From Gracilibacillus halotolerans (GTDB lineage Bacteria > Bacillota > Bacilli > Bacillales > Amphibacillaceae), in the NCBI RefSeq assembly GCF_014206945.1, contig NZ_JACHON010000001.1:121529-185528 (forward strand): a stretch of 64,000 nt of DNA, written 5' to 3'. Shown here one piece after another: positions 59,025-64,000 of the stretch. The position numbers and the translations under genes were made by a program. Every line of letters begins with the position of its first letter. Position 1 is the first letter of the stretch. The notes beneath the pieces are model-generated. The model did no database searches, was not told the DNA's origin, and saw only the letters and a program-made list of their open reading frames with translations.

Positions 59025-59879
59025 ATGACTATACAGTGGTTCCCAGGCCATATGGCGAAAGCCAAAAGGGAAGTGCAAGAAAAACTAAAGCTAGTGGATT
59101 TTGTTATAGAATTAGTAGATGCCCGAGCACCATTATCTTCTCAAAATCCATTAATACATCAAGTACTAAATGAAAAGTTAAAAATGGTTGTATTGATGAA
59201 ACGTGATTTAGCGGATCCAACGTTAACAGAAAAATGGCTTCATGAATTTGAGAGACAGGGTATTACAGCGATTTCGATGGATGTCAATAATCGGAAAGAT
59301 CTTCAGAAAGTTATCGAAACAGCAAAACAATTAGGAGATGTAAAATTAGAAAGAATGCGTCGAAAAGGCATAAGACCTCGCCCTGCTAGAGCAATGATTA
59401 TCGGTATTCCGAATGTTGGTAAATCCACTTTGATTAATCGTATGGCTAGTAAAAAAATAGCTAAAACAGGAGATAGACCAGGGGTAACAAAACAACAGCA
59501 ATGGATAAAAGTAAAAAAAGATTTTGAGCTAATGGATACGCCAGGAATTTTATGGCCTAAATTTGAAGACCAGGAAATAGGCTATCGACTAGCAGCTATC
59601 GGAACAATTCGGGATGAAATTTTATCATTAGATGATATTGCAGCATATGCGATTAATTATTTAAAAGACGAATATCCACAGCTTCTTAAAGATCGATACC
59701 AATTGGATGATACGAGTGAGGATGATATGTGGGAGATTTTTCAACATATTGGACGGCGAAGAGGCTGTCTAGAATCAGGTGGTAAAGTAAATATAAGTAA
59801 AACAGCGGACGTCATCTTACAAGACTTAAGAAGCGGAAAGCTAGGTAAAGTCACTTTAGAAAAACCTGCTTCAAATTAA
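59025..59879 (+). CDS. rbgA: Ribosome biogenesis GTPase RbgA (YlqF)
   Basis: Circularly permuted GTPase essential for a late step in 50S assembly (incorporation of L16 and others). Motifs occur in permuted order: G4 KRDL at 59-62, G1 GIPNVGKST at 127-135, G3 DTPG in LMDTPGILWP. The catalytic-His-containing WFPGHMAKA N-terminus matches the family. Length 284 (282 in B. subtilis). Start ATG 59025 follows GTGGAGGAATG. It is 62 bp upstream of rnhB. Confidence 0.97.
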   Translation: MTIQWFPGHMAKAKREVQEKLKLVDFVIELVDARAPLSSQNPLIHQVLNEKLKMVVLMKRDLADPTLTEKWLHEFERQGITAISMDVNNRKDLQKVIETAKQLGDVKLERMRRKGIRPRPARAMIIGIPNVGKSTLINRMASKKIAKTGDRPGVTKQQQWIKVKKDFELMDTPGILWPKFEDQEIGYRLAAIGTIRDEILSLDDIAAYAINYLKDEYPQLLKDRYQLDDTSEDDMWEIFQHIGRRRGCLESGGKVNISKTADVILQDLRSGKLGKVTLEKPASN

Positions 59880-59941
59880 TTGCACGAAAGATTACAATTA
59901 TGAATAATTGATCCGATATATATAGAAACGGAGTAACAAAC

Positions 59942-60703
59942 ATGAAGGAAAAAAAATGGACGATTCAAGAGATTAAAGAGCTATTAAATAGAGGGAATGT
60001 ACAAGATGATTGGTTAGAAGATTGGAAAGCTGATCATCGTAAAGGAGTTCAACAACTGCTAGTTAGATACGAAAGAGAAATGGAAAGGCAACACGCACTA
60101 AAGCAGAAATTTGCTGAAATGCTCCTTCATGAAAATCATTATCGACAACAAGGATATAAATGGATTGCAGGTTGTGATGAAGTAGGGAGAGGACCACTTG
60201 CTGGACCAGTAGTGGCAGCTGCAGTTGTCCTACCAGCTAACTTCTATTTGCCTGGACTTAACGACTCTAAAAAGCTGTCCGTTAAAAAACGGGAAGAGTT
60301 TGCCACTTATATTAAAGATAATGCAATCAGTTATAGTATTCAATTTATCGAGGTAGACGTAATTGATCAGCTAAATATACTAGAGGCTTCCAAACAAGCG
60401 ATGTTGAACAGTCTTAATGATTTACCTAATATAGATATAGCTCTTATTGATGCAGTACATCTACCAACACTAAAAGTACCACAACAATCCATTATAAAAG
60501 GTGATGAAAAAAGTATTTCGATCGCCGCAGCTAGCGTGTTAGCAAAAGTAGAAAGAGATCAATGGATGAGACGTTTAGGTGAGAGATACCCCGTATATCA
60601 ATTTGATAAAAATAGTGGATACGGAACAGCTGCGCACATTCAGGCGATTAAGAAGCATGGAATTACAGAGCATCATCGCAAAACCTTTCTTAAATCCATC
60701 TAA
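59942..60703 (+). CDS. rnhB: Ribonuclease HII
   Basis: Removes ribonucleotides from RNA-DNA hybrids and single misincorporated ribonucleotides. 253 residues; the N-terminal 70 residues form the helical extension seen in bacilli. Catalytic Asp79 and Glu80 are in AGCDEVGRGPLAGPV; further acidic residues are in LNDSKKLSVKKREE and ALIDAVHLP. The C-terminus has YGTAAHIQAIKKHGITEHHR. It is followed 16 bp later by ylqG. Confidence 0.97.
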   Translation: MKEKKWTIQEIKELLNRGNVQDDWLEDWKADHRKGVQQLLVRYEREMERQHALKQKFAEMLLHENHYRQQGYKWIAGCDEVGRGPLAGPVVAAAVVLPANFYLPGLNDSKKLSVKKREEFATYIKDNAISYSIQFIEVDVIDQLNILEASKQAMLNSLNDLPNIDIALIDAVHLPTLKVPQQSIIKGDEKSISIAAASVLAKVERDQWMRRLGERYPVYQFDKNSGYGTAAHIQAIKKHGITEHHRKTFLKSI

Positions 60704-60719
60704 AAGGAGTAGGAGAAAG

Positions 60720-62459
60720 ATGGTACATATACCAGCTCAGATAACGAGAGGAGACATTCGGCAAACGGTAAGTCAAAAAATAACACTTCAGCCTGGCCAA
60801 TTAGTTACAGGAAGAGCGATTAAATTTTTTGCTAACCAGCATGCCCAAATACAAATAGGTAATATGTCACTCTTTGCACAACTAGACACAGCTTTACAAG
60901 CTAATCAAACATATTTATTTCAAGTAGTTTCTGGTGAGCAAAAGCCCCAGCTAAAAAAGTTAGCGACAATCTCAAATGAAACACCATCTACGGAAATTGC
61001 AAAGTTCCTTGGTATTAATCAGAGTAAGGAGACGGATGCTATTCTTCGTGAAATAGTTGCGCGAAATCTTTCATTTACGAAGCACCAATTAGAAAGCATT
61101 CAATCCTTACTAAAACAGCATGGCAATAGTTCTTCTCATCGTGATATTGCTTTCCATATGTTAGAAAAAGGATTACCTTTAACAACCGATACATTCTTAA
61201 GCATACGGACGAATCGTTCACAGTCTTTTAGTCATTTAGTAGGCATGTTACAGGAACAACTTTCTAAAAGCAATATACCTGAGATGGTTGATTTACGCTC
61301 TCAACTTTCCTTATATACAAAAGGTACTTCCGAGGGGAGACAATCTGTCTTACAAGCCTTTTTAAACAAACATCAAGGCGTATTAGCTCCTGTACTTGAG
61401 GAAATAACAGGATCCTCAATGAACCAAATTAGAAGTATCATTCAACAGCCTGGGAATCAAGAATTTATTACTTTGAAAAACAGACTTTTACAGCAAATAA
61501 CTTTGCAGCTATCAGGTTCGAAAAGTGAGTTGCATTCATTACAATTACTGTATAACAAGTTAGCTGGCAGAGCAGAGAATCAGCAACCAATTCCGAATGG
61601 TGAATGGAGAGTATTAGAGCAACACCCGTTAACGCAAAAATTGTTACTTAGAGCCGATAGTGAATTAAAGCAAACCTTTGATCAAGTATCCGGTTCCGAC
61701 CAACAATCTGTTAAATCAGCCTTGAATTTAATAAAAACAACGCTTGATCAACAGCTTCCACAAGAGACTACGAAGCTACTTCGTTTGCTTGTTTTGCAAT
61801 TAGAAGGAATGGAACATTCTCAAAAGTTACCCATAACAGAACGATTTTTACAACACGTCCACCAGTTCACTCAATCTAGTGGATTAACAGATGAAAATCA
61901 ACTTCTTCAAATGACTACAAGACAAGAGGTTTTATCATTAAAGCAGGCTCTTATGCTTCATATTCCTCAAGTGCCAGATACCGTTGCTCAACGTATGGAA
62001 CAACTCGTTCATTGGATTACCGGAGCGCAAATTTCTAACGCAACTGTTCAGGATGGAGCTTATCTAACACATTCTTTTCAAATACCAGGTGGAAGTTTTG
62101 GATTAGAAGAGGATATGACACTTGAATTCCAAGGGAAGAAAAAGAAAGATGGAGAGCTCGACCCAAATTATTGTCGCATATTGTTTGATTTAAATTTAGC
62201 AAATATCGGGGAAACGATAATAACGTTAGGTGTTCAGAAACGAGTTGTTACGATAACAATATTCAACAACCAAGAATACGAGGCGCAAGCATTCGCACAT
62301 AAATGGAAATCGAATTTAGAACAGCAATTAGAAAATTTAGACTACCACTTATCCGCAATTCATTGGAAACCACTATCGAATGAAAAGAGTAACAGCATTC
62401 AACCAAATGGTGATACAGGGCATACAGAACAGCAGAAAGGATTTGATTGGAGAGTATGA
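60720..62459 (+). CDS. ylqG: YlqG-like protein, possible FliK-related hook-length/export protein
   Basis: 579-residue protein in the position of B. subtilis ylqG, of unknown function. I start at ATG 60720 behind AAAAGGAGTAGGAG; a longer in-frame version from 60579 would overlap rnhB. The sequence is rich in Gln, Leu and Ser with many short helices and no membrane segment or signal peptide. The C-terminal part (about 455-560) with LNLANIGETIITLGVQ and later HKWKSNLEQQLENLDYHLS resembles flagellar hook-length-control (FliK) C-terminal regions. Translational coupling (4-nt overlap) with the FlhB-like ylqH supports a flagellar-export link, by inference. Confidence 0.7.
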   Translation: MVHIPAQITRGDIRQTVSQKITLQPGQLVTGRAIKFFANQHAQIQIGNMSLFAQLDTALQANQTYLFQVVSGEQKPQLKKLATISNETPSTEIAKFLGINQSKETDAILREIVARNLSFTKHQLESIQSLLKQHGNSSSHRDIAFHMLEKGLPLTTDTFLSIRTNRSQSFSHLVGMLQEQLSKSNIPEMVDLRSQLSLYTKGTSEGRQSVLQAFLNKHQGVLAPVLEEITGSSMNQIRSIIQQPGNQEFITLKNRLLQQITLQLSGSKSELHSLQLLYNKLAGRAENQQPIPNGEWRVLEQHPLTQKLLLRADSELKQTFDQVSGSDQQSVKSALNLIKTTLDQQLPQETTKLLRLLVLQLEGMEHSQKLPITERFLQHVHQFTQSSGLTDENQLLQMTTRQEVLSLKQALMLHIPQVPDTVAQRMEQLVHWITGAQISNATVQDGAYLTHSFQIPGGSFGLEEDMTLEFQGKKKKDGELDPNYCRILFDLNLANIGETIITLGVQKRVVTITIFNNQEYEAQAFAHKWKSNLEQQLENLDYHLSAIHWKPLSNEKSNSIQPNGDTGHTEQQKGFDWRV

Positions 62460-62737
62460 GGAATGATAATGAAATAACACGAAAAAGAGCAGCAGCATTG
62501 TCTTATGATCCAAATACCAATCAAGCACCGAAATTAACCGCACAAGGACAAGGGTATGTAGCGGATAAGATTATTCAAAAAGCAAAAGAGAACAACATAC
62601 CAATCCAATCAGATCCTACGCTTGTTCAATTATTGTCTGAACTAAATATCAATGAAACGATTCCGGAAGAGTTATATCAATTAGTTGCGGAAGTATTTGC
62701 ATATATTTATAAAGTCGATCAACAAGCAGGAAAATAA
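62456..62737 (+). CDS. ylqH: YlqH, stand-alone FlhB C-terminal-domain protein
   Basis: 93-residue cytosolic protein resembling only the small C-terminal cytoplasmic fragment of the export-switch protein FlhB: the AALSYDP and KLTAQGQGYVADKIIQKAKE segments match the residues following the FlhB autocleavage site, and IPEELYQLVAEVFAYIYKVD its terminal helices. The NPTH cleavage motif itself is absent. Start ATG 62456 overlaps ylqG (ATGA), preceded by TTGGAGAG; TTG 62447 is an alternative. It may help control export-substrate choice; function is not established. Confidence 0.85.
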   Translation: MRNDNEITRKRAAALSYDPNTNQAPKLTAQGQGYVADKIIQKAKENNIPIQSDPTLVQLLSELNINETIPEELYQLVAEVFAYIYKVDQQAGK

Positions 62738-62782
62738 CTACGAAACTTTGAAAAACTCAATTATGAAAGCGTATGTAGTATT

Positions 62783-62811
62783 TTGTAGACAATCATAGCT
62801 AGTTTTATATA
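62783..62811 (+). promoter_or_regulatory. Candidate sucCD promoter
   Basis: TTGTAG (62783-62788) and TATATA (62806-62811) with a 17-bp spacer, 39 bp before the sucC start. Confidence 0.5.
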
Positions 62812-62850
62812 CAATGAGATTGCAGTGATTTTTTGATGGGAGGATGAAAG

Positions 62851-64000
62851 ATGAATATTCATGAGTATCAAGGCAAGGAGATATTGCGTAGCTATGGTGT
62901 TACTGTTCCAAATGGAAAAGTTGCGTTTACTGTAGATGAAGCCGTAAATGCAGCGAAAAAGCTTGGTTCAAATGTAACCGTTGTTAAAGCGCAAATCCAC
63001 GCAGGTGGAAGAGGGAAAGCTGGCGGTGTTAAAATCGCAAAGAATTTAGAGGAAGTACGTACATATGCGGATGAAATACTAGGGAAAACATTAGTGACGC
63101 ATCAAACTGGACCAGAAGGAAAAGAAGTGAAGCGATTACTAATAGAAGAAGGCTGTGACATTCAGAAAGAATACTATATCGGCCTAGTGCTAGACCGTTC
63201 GTCATCTCGAGTAACAATGATGGGCTCAGAAGAAGGTGGAACGGAAATTGAAGAGGTAGCAGAACAAAATCCGGAGAAGATTTTTAAAGAAGAAATCGAC
63301 CCAGTAACAGGATTACTACCTTACCAAGCAAGAAGACTAGCATTTAATATTAATATTCCAGAAGAGTCTCTTTCAAAAGCAGTGAAGTTTATGATGGGTC
63401 TATATCAAGCGTTTGTTGATAAAGATTGTTCTATTGCAGAGATAAACCCGTTAGTAACTACAGGAGATGGCGAAGTATTAGCGTTAGACGCAAAATTAAA
63501 CTTTGATGACAATGCTCTTTTCCGTCAGAAAGACATCGTTGAATACCGTGATTTAGACGAAGAAGATGAAAAGGAAATTGAAGCATCGAAATTTGATTTA
63601 AGCTATATTGCGTTAGATGGTAACATTGGCTGTATGGTTAATGGTGCTGGACTAGCAATGGCTACTATGGATATTATTAAGCATTATAATGGCGAACCGG
63701 CTAACTTTTTAGATGTTGGGGGCGGAGCTACAGCAGAGAAAGTTACGGAAGCCTTTAAAATTATTTTGTCTGATAAGAATGTAAAAGGTATATTCGTTAA
63801 TATTTTCGGTGGAATAATGAAATGTGATGTTATTGCGGAAGGTGTAGTACAAGCAACAAAAGAAGTAGGGTTAACCATTCCTTTAGTTGTGCGCTTAGAA
63901 GGTACGAATGTAGATGCTGGTAAAAAAATCCTTGCTGATTCAGGCTTGAATATTACGCCAGCTGAATCTATGGCAGATGGTGCACAAAAAATTGTAGCGC
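62851..64000 (+). CDS. sucC: Succinyl-CoA synthetase beta subunit (partial, cut by window end)
   Basis: TCA-cycle enzyme converting succinyl-CoA to succinate with nucleotide formation; the beta subunit carries the ATP-grasp domain. Reading from ATG 62851 (behind GGGAGG) gives [69 protein letters not shown], the GGGATAEKV loop and [15 protein letters not shown]. The frame is open for 383 codons to the window edge without a stop; the family is about 385-386 residues, so only the last few codons are missing. sucD is expected next. Confidence 0.97.
   Translation, partial: MNIHEYQGKEILRSYGVTVPNGKVAFTVDEAVNAAKKLGSNVTVVKAQIHAGGRGKAGGVKIAKNLEEVRTYADEILGKTLVTHQTGPEGKEVKRLLIEEGCDIQKEYYIGLVLDRSSSRVTMMGSEEGGTEIEEVAEQNPEKIFKEEIDPVTGLLPYQARRLAFNINIPEESLSKAVKFMMGLYQAFVDKDCSIAEINPLVTTGDGEVLALDAKLNFDDNALFRQKDIVEYRDLDEEDEKEIEASKFDLSYIALDGNIGCMVNGAGLAMATMDIIKHYNGEPANFLDVGGGATAEKVTEAFKIILSDKNVKGIFVNIFGGIMKCDVIAEGVVQATKEVGLTIPLVVRLEGTNVDAGKKILADSGLNITPAESMADGAQKIVA

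Overview
The window is a contiguous chromosomal segment of a low-GC, endospore-forming member of the Bacillaceae. The evidence is the gene content (spoIIGA, sigE, sigG, spoVM, a YfhD-like small protein, divIVA, PyrR attenuation, an ileS T-box, a FapR box) and a gene order that follows the Bacillus subtilis spoIIG-to-sucC region almost gene for gene. Protein divergence and gene losses relative to B. subtilis suggest the halophilic/halotolerant side of the family (Oceanobacillus/Virgibacillus/Gracilibacillus-like), but the genus cannot be fixed from sequence reading alone. No phage, transposase, tRNA, rRNA or CRISPR array is visible.

Layout. 1-240: two tandem copies of a ~120-bp structured repeat. 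400-3300: sporulation sigma genes (spoIIGA-sigE, sigG) and a small YfhD-like gene on the minus strand. 3400-7430: ylmC and the division cluster ylmD-ylmE-sepF-ylmG-ylmH-divIVA. 7437-10590: T-box-controlled ileS. 10650-12114: lspA-rluD. 12111-23885: complete pyrimidine operon pyrR-P-B-C-AA-AB-K-D-F-E with two PyrR attenuators. 23995-25722: rqcH on the minus strand. 25847-38157: remA-gmk-rpoZ-coaBC-priA-fmt-rsmB-prpC-prkC-rsgA-rpe-thiN. 38300-38930: spoVM and, convergent to it, rpmB. 39406-41460: yloU-fakA. 41776-47514: recG, then FapR-controlled fapR-plsX-fabD-fabG-acpP. 47589-55218: rnc, a minus-strand YfkK-like gene next to a MITE-like element, smc-ftsY-ylxM-ffh. 55230-58194: rpsP-khpA-ylqD-rimM-trmD-rplS. 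58438-64000: lepB, rbgA-rnhB, the flagellar-export-like pair ylqG-ylqH, and the start of sucC, cut by the window edge.

Most of the window is core growth machinery: cell-division control, nucleotide and fatty-acid synthesis, translation initiation and ribosome assembly, protein secretion and cell-envelope signalling. RNA-level control is prominent: a T-box, two PyrR attenuators, a likely L19 leader and a hairpin over the sigG ribosome binding site.

The most unusual observation is in the pyr operon. The glutaminase subunit of carbamoyl-phosphate synthetase (PyrAA) lacks both the nucleophilic cysteine and the catalytic histidine, although the gene is intact and normally placed. Other points worth checking are a compensated base-pair change in the second PyrR binding loop with no room for the usual third attenuator, a D-to-E change in the RqcH DR motif, a 135-bp terminal-inverted-repeat element with a 7-bp flanking duplication downstream of rnc, and several B. 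subtilis neighbours (ylmA, ylyA, yloB, yloC, def, rlmN, sdaAB/sdaAA) that are absent from their usual slots.
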